NCBI RefSeq assembly: GCF_051955275.1
Contig: NZ_JBQCGW010000215.1
Coordinates: 1-64,000 of the forward strand
Direction of reading: 5' to 3'
Origin: Pseudobacter sp051955275
Lineage (GTDB): Bacteria > Bacteroidota > Bacteroidia > Chitinophagales > Chitinophagaceae
Length of the DNA stretch: 64,000 nucleotides
Position numbers and translations under genes: made by a program. Shown piece by piece: positions 1-8,361 of this stretch; position 1 is the first letter of the stretch, and each line of letters opens with the position of its first letter. Below the pieces are notes generated by a model that had not been told where the DNA came from, did not search any database, and saw nothing but the letters and a program-made list of their open reading frames with translations.

Positions 1-1359
1 ATCACCTTTGTTCAGATTGTGGTTGCCTTTGGGAAAAACAATGGTCTTGTTCTGACTTGATCTGCCTTTCCAGTCGTTGGAGCTTCTCTTGCTATCCCCG
101 TCGATCAGTACTTTGAAGGTCTTCCCCAGGTCGCGCAGATTGCTTTCATGGCTGAGCCTGTTCTGCAACTTCACGATCTCCGCCAGCCTTCTCTTCTTCA
201 CGTCTTCGGGAATATCATCCTGGTAGCGGCGGGAGGCCAGGGTGCCAGGTCTTTCGCTGTAAAAGAACATATAGCTCATATCATACTTACTGTATTCCAT
301 GAGGCTCATGGTCTCCTGGTGTTCCTCTTCCGTTTCGGAGCAGAAGCCCGCAATGATATCTGAACTGAGACTGCAATCCGGCATGATACTCAGTATCCTG
401 TCTACTTTGGCAATATACCATTCACGGGTATAGGTGCGGTTCATCAGCTGCAGCACGCGTGTGGAACCGCTCTGAACAGGCAGGTGGATATACTTGCAGA
501 TATTCTCATATTTCGCCATCGTATACAGCACCTCGTCCGTGATATCTTTTGGATGGGAGGTGGAGAAACGAACGCGGAGCAGGGGATTGATCAGCGCTAC
601 TTTTTCCAGCAGGTTGGCGAATGTGACGATGGTATCGTTCTGTTCGTCCACCCAGTAATAGCTGTCCACATTCTGACCCAGCAGGGTCACTTCTTTATAG
701 CCATCATTGGAGAGGGCTTCACATTCCTGGATGATGCTTTGGGCATCCCTGCTTCTTTCCCTCCCCCTGGTGAAGGGCACCACGCAGAAGGAGCACATAT
801 TATTGCAGCCGCGCATGATGCTCACAAATGCGGAAACTCCGTCGCTGTTGAGCCTTACGGGTGCGATATCTGCATAGGTCTCTTCACGGCTGAGAAGCAC
901 GTTCACGCCGCGCTGACCGCCTTCCGCTTCTGCAATCAGGCTGGGCAGGGTACGATAGGCATCGGGGCCAACCACCATATCCACCAGTTTCTCTTCTTCG
1001 AGGAATTTTGCCTTGAGCCTTTCAGCCATGCATCCCAGTACACCCAGCAGGGCGCCCGGATTGGTCCTTTTTACCTTTCGGAGCTCAGTAAGGCGTTTGC
1101 GAACGGTCTGTTCTGCTTTTTCGCGGATAGAGCAGGTATTGATGAAGATAAGATCGGCCTCTTCAAAATTGCGCGTAGCGCCGAAGCCGCCTTCCTGGAG
1201 GATGGAAGCCACCACTTCACTGTCTGCAAAATTCATCTGGCAACCATAACTCTCGATATAAAATCTTTTGCTGAATTGTTGTGCACCAGCCGCTTCAGGG
1301 GCAATTGCCTCGCCCTGGCGGCTCTCATCATGTTTCTTCTGGGTAATGAAATCCAACAT
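1..1359 (-). CDS. miaB: tRNA-2-methylthio-N6-dimethylallyladenosine synthase MiaB (3' end outside window)
   Basis: MiaB is a radical-SAM methylthiotransferase that converts i6A37 to ms2i6A37 in tRNAs reading UNN codons. Reading the minus strand from an ATG at 1359 gives 453 codons with no stop before the window edge; the usual length is about 440-480, so only the last part of the TRAM domain is missing. The N-terminal UPF0004 domain shows its three iron-sulfur cysteines (YGCQMN near residue 40, NTCSIRE, LGCMAER). The radical-SAM motif RGCNNMCSFC has Cys185, Cys189 and Cys192. The family-typical LLGQNVDSY and IIAGFCSETEEEH segments follow. The gene is divergent from the outer membrane protein gene to its right. 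Long plus-strand frames over this stretch are antisense shadows. Confidence 0.96.
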   Translation of the reverse strand, partial: MLDFITQKKHDESRQGEAIAPEAAGAQQFSKRFYIESYGCQMNFADSEVVASILQEGGFGATRNFEEADLIFINTCSIREKAEQTVRKRLTELRKVKRTNPGALLGVLGCMAERLKAKFLEEEKLVDMVVGPDAYRTLPSLIAEAEGGQRGVNVLLSREETYADIAPVRLNSDGVSAFVSIMRGCNNMCSFCVVPFTRGRERSRDAQSIIQECEALSNDGYKEVTLLGQNVDSYYWVDEQNDTIVTFANLLEKVALINPLLRVRFSTSHPKDITDEVLYTMAKYENICKYIHLPVQSGSTRVLQLMNRTYTREWYIAKVDRILSIMPDCSLSSDIIAGFCSETEEEHQETMSLMEYSKYDMSYMFFYSERPGTLASRRYQDDIPEDVKKRRLAEIVKLQNRLSHESNLRDLGKTFKVLIDGDSKRSSNDWKGRSSQNKTIVFPKGNHNLNKGD

Positions 1360-1380
1360 CTGCAATCTGAAATTAAGCAG

Positions 1381-1388
1381 CAAAGATA
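1381..1388 (-). promoter_or_regulatory. Possible -7 element for miaB
   Basis: The minus strand reads TATCTTTG, an exact match to the Bacteroidota -7 consensus TAnnTTTG, 21 bases upstream of the miaB ATG. I did not find a TTG at the usual 19-21 bp spacing, so only the -7 half is supported. Confidence 0.35.
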
Positions 1389-1425
1389 GGGGAAAAGCCC
1401 TATCAAATGACAGTATGACAGTTGA

Positions 1426-1455
1426 TTGTCTGTTTACGGGTTTGCGTTATCTTTA
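1426..1455 (+). promoter_or_regulatory. Possible promoter of the outer membrane protein gene
   Basis: TTG at 1426-1428, a 19-bp spacer, then TATCTTTA at 1448-1455 (one mismatch to TAnnTTTG). Transcription would begin within a few bases of the ATG at 1463, giving an almost leaderless message. Either the mRNA is leaderless or the true promoter lies further upstream. Confidence 0.35.
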
Positions 1456-1462
1456 CGCCAGT

Positions 1463-3916
1463 ATGCCCCTGATTCGACCACTACTAATTGTATGCTGCTG
1501 TATGCTATCGGGTATCCTGGAGTTGAACGCCCAGGAAAGACCAGCCAAATCCGCCCCGGGACTGATCACAGGCAATGTGATAGACCCCCAGCAGAAAGCC
1601 GTTGCCGATGCAACCGTTACCCTTCGTTCCTTCAATGATTCCCTGGCCGTCCGCAATACCCGCACGGATAAAAACGGGAATTTCGAATTTGAGCAGCTGC
1701 CCTTCGGGTATTATAAACTCACCATCAGTTTCGTAAGCTTCCGGCCGCTGACCCTTGACAGTATCCATATCCGGGCGGAGCGGTATGATTTCAATATGAC
1801 CGATCTCACGCTGAAACCTAACGTGGACACGGCATTGGAAGAAGTGGTAGTATATGCGGAGAAGCCTCTTATCCAGAGCCGGGATGGCAATATCACTTTC
1901 AATGCGGGAGAGTCTGCCCTCAGCGCGGGTTCCAATGCCGCCGACCTGCTCAAGAGCGTACCGCTGGTGGCCAATGATCCGGATGGCAAGCTGGTGGTAC
2001 GGGGCAAGGAGCCCAGGATCCTGATCGATGACAAACCCGTTGAGCTGAATGCACAACAGCTGGCAGACCTGCTGGAATCACTGCCGGGGTCCATGATCGA
2101 GAAGATCGAAGTGATGACCAACCCGCCGCCCCAGTATGCCAATGAATCCGGCGGCGTGATCAATATCGTTACAAAAAAAGGAAAAGTGGGAGTGGGCGCC
2201 AGGCTCACCGTTACGGCAGGCTCCCGGGGGGAATACGGCGTGAGCGGTAATATCAATTACCGGAAAAAAGGACTGGCCGTAAACTTCAATACAGGTTTTG
2301 CGTATAACGAGTTCGATGGCCGCAGTAATTCCATGCGCCGCAACTTCATCAACGATACCATCAATTATTATCGCACCAACGGCCAGAGCTTCAACAAGGG
2401 CATCCGCCCCAATGCCAGGCTAAGCGTGGATTATGAGTTCAATAAATGGAATCTCATCAACCTGGTGGCCACCTATAACCAGGCCATCACCCGCAACAAG
2501 AACGATAATGAATATGCGAATATCAACCGCTTCCATGAAGTGTACCGCATCCGCAGGCAAAGCATAGCCACGGAGGGTTTCAATATAAGCCCCGTGATCA
2601 ATTTTACCTATACGCATAAAGGCAAGAAGGCGGGCGAGACCCTGCGTTTCATTGCAGGCGCCAATACTGCCTGGAACAATAACGACCGTGATTTTTATGA
2701 AGTACCGCTGAACCCGGATTATACACCTCGCGGAAAAGACAGCACCCAGCTGCAATACAACGATACCCGCAACAAGGGCTACAATTTCAGGGTGAATTAC
2801 GATAAACTGCTCGACAACAAAAAAACTTCCATCAGTACCGGTGGTTCTTACGTGAGCGAGCTCAACGATATCGAGGTGAATGTATTCGGACTGCGGAGGG
2901 AACCCGTAAAAGAACTGCTGCCCAATACCGTCCTCAGCAATGATTTCGATTACCGCCAGCGGGTGAGCAATATCCGCGTGGCATTGAAGCAGTTGCTTAC
3001 GGAGAGTTTTTCTGTGACGGGCGGTGTGGCGCTGGAGAATACTGATCTGCGTTTTATGCTGAAAGACAAATCCAAAGTGGACAATAACTATTCCACCTGG
3101 CTGCCCTTTCTGACCCTGAGCAAGAAATGGGAGGATCTGCTTGCCATCAATCTTTCTTACCGGAAAACCATCCGCAGGCCGGGCATTGCGCAGATGAACC
3201 CTACGGTGGATATAACAGATACCAATAACCTGCGCTTCGGTAACCCGGCATTGCTGCCATCGCCTTCTCATAATTTCGACCTCGTGTTCGGCAGAACCAC
3301 GGACAAGTACTACCTGAACCTCAGTTTCGGCTTCAACCTGGTGCAGGATATCTTCAGCCAGCTGCGACTCCCTAACCCGGATAACCCGGTGAAGAACACC
3401 ACTACCTGGTATAATATCAACGACAGGCAGGAGTTTGAGATCAGCACCTGGAACGGGTATACATTCTCAAAGGCATTACGGCTGAACATGAGCGCCAGTT
3501 ATACCTACAACAAATACACGGGTTTTGATGGAACCAGGGTCACTACTTTCCGGAATGGCGGTACGCTCACTTCCGGTTTCAATGGAAACTGGGTGCCTAC
3601 TGATGTGTGGAATGTGACCACGGGCCTGAACTACAACCGCTTTGCGAATCCACAGGGCAATGTGCGCGCCAATTTGCGGATGAATATCGGGATACAACGG
3701 AAGTTCTTCAGCAAAAAACTGGTAGTGACAGTGAACCTGATCGATCCGATCGTAAAGCAGGAGTTCCGCAGTTTCACCAGTTCCCGGTACTTCGACCAGG
3801 AGAGTTTCAGCAGCACGAATACCCGAAATTACAGGCTTACTATCGGTTATAATTTCACACAGCTGGGTAAAAAGAAAGCGCCGGTCAAAAAAACGCCGGT
3901 GAAGAAGAGGTTATAA
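1463..3916 (+). CDS. TonB-dependent-receptor-like outer membrane beta-barrel protein
   Basis: An 817-aa protein of the Bacteroidota outer-membrane beta-barrel family. Residues 1-23 form a signal peptide ending NAQ. A carboxypeptidase-regulatory-like domain (about 34-115, ITGNVIDPQQKAVADATV) follows, then a plug-like domain (about 125-225, with LLKSVPLVANDPDGKLVVRG and YANESGGVINIVTKK). The rest is alternating aromatic beta-strands ending in a Phe/Tyr-rich strand. A basic tail (KKKAPVKKTPVKK) follows the last strand, which is unusual because these barrels normally end at the strand. The reading frame extends upstream to 1268, but only ATG 1463 places the signal peptide at the N-terminus. Substrate is unknown; no SusD partner is adjacent, so this is probably not a SusCD glycan importer. 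Confidence 0.88.
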   Translation: MPLIRPLLIVCCCMLSGILELNAQERPAKSAPGLITGNVIDPQQKAVADATVTLRSFNDSLAVRNTRTDKNGNFEFEQLPFGYYKLTISFVSFRPLTLDSIHIRAERYDFNMTDLTLKPNVDTALEEVVVYAEKPLIQSRDGNITFNAGESALSAGSNAADLLKSVPLVANDPDGKLVVRGKEPRILIDDKPVELNAQQLADLLESLPGSMIEKIEVMTNPPPQYANESGGVINIVTKKGKVGVGARLTVTAGSRGEYGVSGNINYRKKGLAVNFNTGFAYNEFDGRSNSMRRNFINDTINYYRTNGQSFNKGIRPNARLSVDYEFNKWNLINLVATYNQAITRNKNDNEYANINRFHEVYRIRRQSIATEGFNISPVINFTYTHKGKKAGETLRFIAGANTAWNNNDRDFYEVPLNPDYTPRGKDSTQLQYNDTRNKGYNFRVNYDKLLDNKKTSISTGGSYVSELNDIEVNVFGLRREPVKELLPNTVLSNDFDYRQRVSNIRVALKQLLTESFSVTGGVALENTDLRFMLKDKSKVDNNYSTWLPFLTLSKKWEDLLAINLSYRKTIRRPGIAQMNPTVDITDTNNLRFGNPALLPSPSHNFDLVFGRTTDKYYLNLSFGFNLVQDIFSQLRLPNPDNPVKNTTTWYNINDRQEFEISTWNGYTFSKALRLNMSASYTYNKYTGFDGTRVTTFRNGGTLTSGFNGNWVPTDVWNVTTGLNYNRFANPQGNVRANLRMNIGIQRKFFSKKLVVTVNLIDPIVKQEFRSFTSSRYFDQESFSSTNTRNYRLTIGYNFTQLGKKKAPVKKTPVKKRL

Positions 3917-4081
3917 CGGTGATGCGTGTATGAAAATCCGTGAATCTTGATTCCGGTCAAGTTTCCGGTAAGTTTTTGATTCTTTAAGGCAATAAGAAAG
4001 CGAGGCTGCTTATCTTTACCATCTCCTTTCATTTTATGCATTGCTGGCAGGTACCACCGCCGGTTTTGTGTTTCTCCCTGG

Positions 4082-4363
4082 TTATTTACGGGATTTTTTG
4101 TTTTTCCTGTCGGCCACTATCTGGTTGTACACGATGTTGATCATCTTTTTCTCATCAACGTCAAAGTAATCGGCAATGCTGATGATTTTGTTCATGCGGA
4201 TCAGCCCGGCATTGGTGATATAACCTGTGAGGGTAGCGTGGTTTGTTTTGAGGTGATTGATTACCGGAGTGATGTCATAGTAATCGAATATTTCTTTGAA
4301 AAGCGTGATCTCGCCTTTGTCGATCATCGACCGGATCTGTTTTTGCTGCTTTTCCTTATTCAT
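4082..4363 (-). CDS. Hypothetical 93-aa protein, possible DNA-binding fold
   Basis: I do not recognise this small protein. It is charged, starts with a Lys/Gln-rich helix and ends in a basic tail (RKNKKSRK). The middle, with TLTGYITNAGLIRMNKIISIADYFDVDEKKM, has the rhythm of a Cro/XRE-like helix-turn-helix bundle in which ISIADYFDV would be the helix carrying a conserved small residue. That is a weak resemblance only. It stands alone, convergent with the outer membrane gene to its left, with an ATG start and a long non-coding region upstream. A transcriptional regulator is the best guess. Confidence 0.6.
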   Translation of the reverse strand: MNKEKQQKQIRSMIDKGEITLFKEIFDYYDITPVINHLKTNHATLTGYITNAGLIRMNKIISIADYFDVDEKKMINIVYNQIVADRKNKKSRK

Positions 4364-4640
4364 GGCGCAAATAAACGGAACGCAGGCTGATCCATACTTA
4401 TATAAGTATCATTAGTACTTTTAAAAAGAATCTTTAGTAAGTATGTAGTACGAAATCTACTTTTTTTAGAAAGAAAATGTACTTATTTTAGTAGTGTCAT
4501 TACTGATTCATTTCTCCGGTCTGACTAACCAGATCATCCGGTAACTGCCACAAGACATTCAGACCTTTCAAGTCATTTCAAACATACTGTTTTCGCAGGT
4601 TTTCAGCACTTTGGTGCTTATTTAGTATTAATGGAAAATA

Positions 4641-4673
4641 GGGACTTCTTTTTTCCGGGAAGTCCCTTCTTTT
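4641..4673 (+). terminator. Rho-independent terminator
   Basis: GGGACTTC (4641-4648) pairs perfectly with GAAGTCCC (4659-4666) around a 10-base loop and is followed by TTCTTTT. No plus-strand protein gene lies upstream before 4364, so it would end a short non-coding transcript, or act on leakage from elsewhere. Confidence 0.6.
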
Positions 4674-4900
4674 AAACCCGTAAAATTATTGGCGTCGCTG
4701 TCCTCGTTATATGTGGGTAGGACATGCGTGCGCATGGTTAGGGCTTTTGATCAGTACAGCAGTCTTTCATGTCAATGGAAGGCTGTGGCGGCCTGTAGGC
4801 TGACACCTTACGAACTATCCGGTTTCCCGGTACTTGTTCTGAACCTTAGTGGTTACGTGAAAAAAAAGAATGCATCTAGTTGTGGGTGCATTCTTTTTTT
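4674..4900 (+). ncRNA. Candidate structured non-coding RNA
   Basis: Between two terminator hairpins lies about 180 bases with no convincing gene. It is rich in local inverted repeats: GTCCT/AGGAC near 4698-4721, CATGCG/CGCATG near 4722-4735, and GGTT/AACC near 4820-4845. It ends in a very strong hairpin plus T-run. A 74-codon frame (4689-4913) crosses this terminator and has no recognisable protein character. I could not match it to 6S, tmRNA or RNase P RNA. The stretch 4364-4640 upstream shows nothing else I can identify. Confidence 0.3.
4861..4900. terminator. Bidirectional terminator
   Basis: A run of A, then GAATGCA (4868-4874) pairing with TGCATTC (4887-4893), then a run of T. The stem can be extended through the A and T runs. 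It lies 4 bases beyond the stop of the minus-strand acyltransferase gene and can also terminate plus-strand transcription through 4674-4860. Confidence 0.75.
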
Positions 4901-4903
4901 ATG

Positions 4904-6085
4904 TCAGCAATAACGATGGATGAGGTTGATTGTACGTAACCGGATGGATATTATCCAGCCTGATCCCAATGCAACAACAAATACAATAATGAATTTGAAA
5001 AATGCGTGGATGTTCAATGGCATCAGCAGGAACTGCATCCATACAATGAAAATATAATGCACCAGATAGATGAGGTACGCATTGGTTGAAAGTGAATCCC
5101 ATAGCCGGTCCGGAGAGTTTATTGTTTTTCTGAATACAGTAATGAATGCCAGGCAGCTTGCTGTACAACTGGCTGCATATATTGAATAGTAGAGGCCCCA
5201 GGCCGCATTCGCAGGTAATAAGTTTTGTTTAACCAATCCCGCAAGTATATTAAAGTAGCTGTTAAAAGTAAGTGATGCGAACAACAGCAAAGCCAGAACT
5301 ATCCAGTACCTGTAATGCCGGACCAGTTTTGAAGAAACAGAGAAGATCCCGCTGTTGAAATCTCCGGCGCCAATTATTACTCCCAAAAGAAAATATCCGG
5401 CATAAGCCAGAAACCTGCTGAGCTGAAAATCAAATGGCCCCCAGCCGGTCCAGGTACCAGCGCCGGTTGACCAGGCAACCGGAACATATAATATCCAGGT
5501 GATCCCAAACAACAGGAAGAAACAGATCACAGGTTTGTTCTGCAAGCTGGAAACCCTTCCGGAAATTGCCGCAAACGGCCCGCGCAGTACCGGCCACATT
5601 ATTGCAGTGATGGCATTGAATACAAACAATACCCAGAGGAACCAGGGCGGACCAACAGGCCATGCTTCCGTGGTGAAAAAATCTTTTACATAGTCTTCGA
5701 TATTCCAGCTCTGATGAGCCAGGTAGTAAGATGGGTAATAGGCGAGCAGCATGAACAACGTGCCTAACACGATAAACGGGATCAGCAGGCGATAGATCCT
5801 GTCTTTGATAAACAGCCAGCTTCCTTTTTTTTCCAGGCTCTTTGCAATGAACAATCCCCCGATAAAGAACATCAGGAACATGAAGAAGATATCATTGAAA
5901 TTCGAGAAAACGTCCATTCCGATCCATCGTTGGTGATCCACCACAGGATTGGTACTGCGGATATAAGCCACCGGATCGAAACTGGCGAATGTAGTGTAGG
6001 CGAGGGAAGCATGATGCGCCACCACCAGCACGGTAATGGCTGATCGTAAATAATCTACCCATAGGTTTCTGCCGGTTGCTTGCAT
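4904..6085 (-). CDS. Acyltransferase family 3 membrane protein
   Basis: A 393-aa integral membrane protein with about ten hydrophobic segments, typical of acyltransferase family 3 (OafA/MdoC-like enzymes that move acyl groups onto surface sugars). The N-terminal helix carries the family's RSAITVLVVAHHASLAY segment, in which the first His is the expected catalytic residue, and DVFSNFNDIFFMFLMFFIGGLF matches the second conserved helix pair. The C-terminal YLIYLVHYIFIVWMQFLLM helix is also typical. It starts at ATG 6085 and ends against a bidirectional terminator. It is separate from the export operon upstream, with 99 bases between. The acyl acceptor cannot be told from sequence. Confidence 0.85.
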   Translation of the reverse strand: MQATGRNLWVDYLRSAITVLVVAHHASLAYTTFASFDPVAYIRSTNPVVDHQRWIGMDVFSNFNDIFFMFLMFFIGGLFIAKSLEKKGSWLFIKDRIYRLLIPFIVLGTLFMLLAYYPSYYLAHQSWNIEDYVKDFFTTEAWPVGPPWFLWVLFVFNAITAIMWPVLRGPFAAISGRVSSLQNKPVICFFLLFGITWILYVPVAWSTGAGTWTGWGPFDFQLSRFLAYAGYFLLGVIIGAGDFNSGIFSVSSKLVRHYRYWIVLALLLFASLTFNSYFNILAGLVKQNLLPANAAWGLYYSIYAASCTASCLAFITVFRKTINSPDRLWDSLSTNAYLIYLVHYIFIVWMQFLLMPLNIHAFFKFIIVFVVALGSGWIISIRLRTINLIHRYC

Positions 6086-6103
6086 CGGGGGAGTTTATTC
6101 CTA

Positions 6104-6111
6104 CAAACGTA
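6104..6111 (-). promoter_or_regulatory. Possible -7 element for the acyltransferase gene
   Basis: The minus strand reads TACGTTTG, matching TAnnTTTG, 18 bases upstream of the ATG at 6085. I saw no TTG at the expected distance, so this is half-supported. Confidence 0.3.
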
Positions 6112-6184
6112 CAGGATGGCTGAAAGTTACAGGGGGAAAGATTTTGTCGGAGTGCCCCCACTCGCTCGCGTCCCCACTCGCTGA

Positions 6185-7528
6185 CTACCAGTTGAGCTTA
6201 CCCTGGTAATAGTCAAGGATATTGGTTCTGAGGAGGAACTCATACCGTGCACGGATCAGATCGATATTTGAGTTGTCTAATTTGTTCTTGGCAATAAGGT
6301 AGTCTACAGAATTGGAAGCGCCATTGTTGAAACGTACTTCCGCCGCCCTGAAATTCTCTGCATAACTGCTTACCTGGTCTTGCAGCGCCTGGTAGCGGTT
6401 GAGGGTGGCCGACATATTCAGGTAATCCCTTTCGATATTCTGACGCAAAGTGATGCGTGTATTCTCTGCCACATACTCCGCTTCTTTCAGCGAGATCTTC
6501 GCCAGGCTTAACCGGTTACGGTTCCGGAATGCATCCATGAATGGAATGTACACACCGATCCCGATATTGGTGCTGCGGTTGTTCTTCAGCTGGTCAAAGT
6601 AGGCAATGCGCTTATTATCCGTATCGAAAAAATTCCTGGAGTAGTTGGTATTGTAGCCCGCTCCTGCGCCAACAGTAGGCCAGAGCCCGCCGCGGGCGGC
6701 TTTTACATCTTTTTCCGCACTCTTCTTCACCAGGTCAACAGCTTTGACCGCTGCCAGCTGATCCAGGGCCTGACGGTACACGGAGTCGGAAGTGGTGGAG
6801 TAGCTGAGGTCGAACTGTTCCAGTCCGATGCGTTCCACGGTGAGGCTCTCATCGTACGTGATATTCATCAGCTGCGCCAGGCGGAGCCTTGCATTATTCA
6901 GCTGGTTGCGGGTTTCGATAAGCTGCAGTTTGTTGGCGGAGTACTGGCCTTTCAGATCGTAGAAATCGGAGGGCTTGATAGCGCCTTCGTCATTCATGAT
7001 CTTCAACCGTTCCACCTGCTTTCCGGTTACCTCTGTGAGTTGTTCCGTCTGGTTCAGTACATCTGTAAAATTCAGTACATCCAGGTAGGCGAGGATCACA
7101 TTGAGGGTGAGCAGGTCGCGGGCCTGCTGCCATTCCATCCTGCCGGCTTCGTACATGTATTGTTTGGCCTTCAGGTTATTGAAGAGGCGGAGGCCGTTGA
7201 AGATGGTCACATCCGTATTGAGGCTCACATCGGCCAGTGTATTACTGTTGTTGGTATATCCGTTGGTGGCATAATCGATACTTCGGCCCTGGCGGAGATA
7301 GTGTTGCACATTGCCGATAAGGTTAGGCAGCATTTCTCCTTTGGCGCCACGCAGGGCAATATTGTCACGCTGGTTATTGAGGTCGGCCAGCTTCACGTCC
7401 ATATTATTCTTCAGTGCCGTTTCCACGCATTGTTTGAGCGTCAGCGGGGCCTGCGGCGTTTGTGCCTGGAGGTTACAGGCTGCCATCAGGGCAAGGCAGC
7501 ACCCTGCCAGGAATTTTCCAGCTCTCAT
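6185..7528 (-). CDS. TolC family outer membrane efflux protein
   Basis: A 447-aa TolC-like protein, the outer membrane tunnel of a tripartite exporter. The N-terminus is a signal peptide ending near LQAQ. The start of the mature domain, LTLKQCVETALKNNMDVKLA, is the classic TolC repeat opening. Two outer-membrane-factor repeats follow, with long amphipathic helices (KQVERLKIMNDEGAIKPSD; AEVRFNNGASNSVDYLIAKNKLDNS). The C-terminus ends LLRTNILDYYQGKLNW. A GTG at 7537 could add three residues, but ATG 7528 places the signal peptide better. It is the last gene of the export operon, 39 bases after the second ATPase gene. It would pair with the HlyD-type adaptor at the operon's other end. Confidence 0.93.
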   Translation of the reverse strand: MRAGKFLAGCCLALMAACNLQAQTPQAPLTLKQCVETALKNNMDVKLADLNNQRDNIALRGAKGEMLPNLIGNVQHYLRQGRSIDYATNGYTNNSNTLADVSLNTDVTIFNGLRLFNNLKAKQYMYEAGRMEWQQARDLLTLNVILAYLDVLNFTDVLNQTEQLTEVTGKQVERLKIMNDEGAIKPSDFYDLKGQYSANKLQLIETRNQLNNARLRLAQLMNITYDESLTVERIGLEQFDLSYSTTSDSVYRQALDQLAAVKAVDLVKKSAEKDVKAARGGLWPTVGAGAGYNTNYSRNFFDTDNKRIAYFDQLKNNRSTNIGIGVYIPFMDAFRNRNRLSLAKISLKEAEYVAENTRITLRQNIERDYLNMSATLNRYQALQDQVSSYAENFRAAEVRFNNGASNSVDYLIAKNKLDNSNIDLIRARYEFLLRTNILDYYQGKLNW

Positions 7529-7567
7529 GATTATCACTTTAAATTGATTGGTCTCGTTTTTATACGG

Positions 7568-8236
7568 TTATTGTTCCTGTTCAATCCTGCCATCCAGCAG
7601 GTGGATAACGCGGCTACCATAACCCGCATTTTTTTCGGAGTGGGTCACCTGGATGATGGTAACGCCTTCCTGGTTGAGTTGTTTGAACAGGTCCATGATC
7701 TCTTCTCCCTGCTTTGAATTGAGGTTACCGGTGGGCTCATCGGCCAGCAGCAACTGCGGTTTGGCGATCAGCGCCCGCGCAATGCCAACCAGCTGTTGCT
7801 GTCCACCACTCAGCTGGGTAGGGAAGAGGTCTTTCTTTCCCACGATCTGAAAGCGGTCCAGGATATCGGCCACCATGGCCTTGCGTTCGCCACTCTTGAT
7901 GTTCTGATAAATGAGTGGTGTTTCAATATTCTCGTACACGGTCAGTTCATCGATAAGATGGTAGGCCTGGAACACAAAACCGATATGCTGCTTGTACAGG
8001 GCAGCGCGTTGCTTTTCTTTGAGCGAATGAACGGGCTGATCCAGGAAAAGATATTCGCCTTCATTGAAATCATCCAGCATGCCGATGATATGCAGGAGTG
8101 TTGATTTTCCGGAACCTGATGGGCCCATGATGGAAACGAATTCACCCTGGTTGATGGTGAGGTTGATATCCTTCAGCAGGAAATTCGGTTTACCGCCTAC
8201 GTTCACCCATTTGGAAATATGTTTCAGTGCTAACAT
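7568..8236 (-). CDS. ABC transporter ATP-binding protein (LolD/MacB type), second copy
   Basis: A 222-aa cytoplasmic ATPase that would energise the adjacent FtsX-type permeases. Walker A is GPSGSGKS, Walker B LLLADEPTGNL, the D-loop NSKQGEE and the switch His VTHSEKNA. The signature is LSGGQQQLVGIARAL; the usual sequence after LSGGQQQ is RVAIARA, so an Arg-Val-Ala has become Leu-Val-Gly. The frame continues upstream to 8308, but ATG 8236 begins the canonical LALKHISK strand. It is separated from the last permease by 125 bases holding inverted repeats, so it and tolC may have their own promoter. The first ATPase of the operon (22966-23643) keeps the standard signature. Confidence 0.92.
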   Translation of the reverse strand: MLALKHISKWVNVGGKPNFLLKDINLTINQGEFVSIMGPSGSGKSTLLHIIGMLDDFNEGEYLFLDQPVHSLKEKQRAALYKQHIGFVFQAYHLIDELTVYENIETPLIYQNIKSGERKAMVADILDRFQIVGKKDLFPTQLSGGQQQLVGIARALIAKPQLLLADEPTGNLNSKQGEEIMDLFKQLNQEGVTIIQVTHSEKNAGYGSRVIHLLDGRIEQEQ

Positions 8237-8251
8237 GATGAAGGTTTTGTG

Positions 8252-8314
8252 ATAATTGTGCCAGAACCTAAGATATATGATTTTCACAGTTTTACATAAT
8301 CCCTGCACAATTAT
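8252..8314 (-). promoter_or_regulatory. Inverted repeat pair upstream of second ATPase gene
   Basis: ATAATTGTGC occurs on the plus strand at 8252-8261 and on the minus strand at 8314-8305. The second copy sits inside the near-palindrome TGCACAATTATGCA (8304-8317). The minus strand also reads TGGCACAATTATCACA over 8263-8248, whose first half matches a sigma-54 -24 element but whose -12 half is poor. This looks like an operator pair for an internal promoter driving the second ATPase and TolC. Confidence 0.35.
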
Positions 8315-8361
8315 GCAGTCCGTTTACGATACAAAAACCGTCCGGTACTGATACAGTTGTT

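Noticed and set aside
148..1389. Plus-strand open frames of 71 and 301 codons
   Set aside because: They are antisense to miaB, whose minus-strand frame shows all iron-sulfur motifs; the plus-strand translations have no protein-like features.
4689..4913. 74-codon plus-strand frame
   Set aside because: It runs through a strong terminator hairpin, has no ribosome-binding context or recognisable protein pattern, and is better explained as part of a possible RNA.
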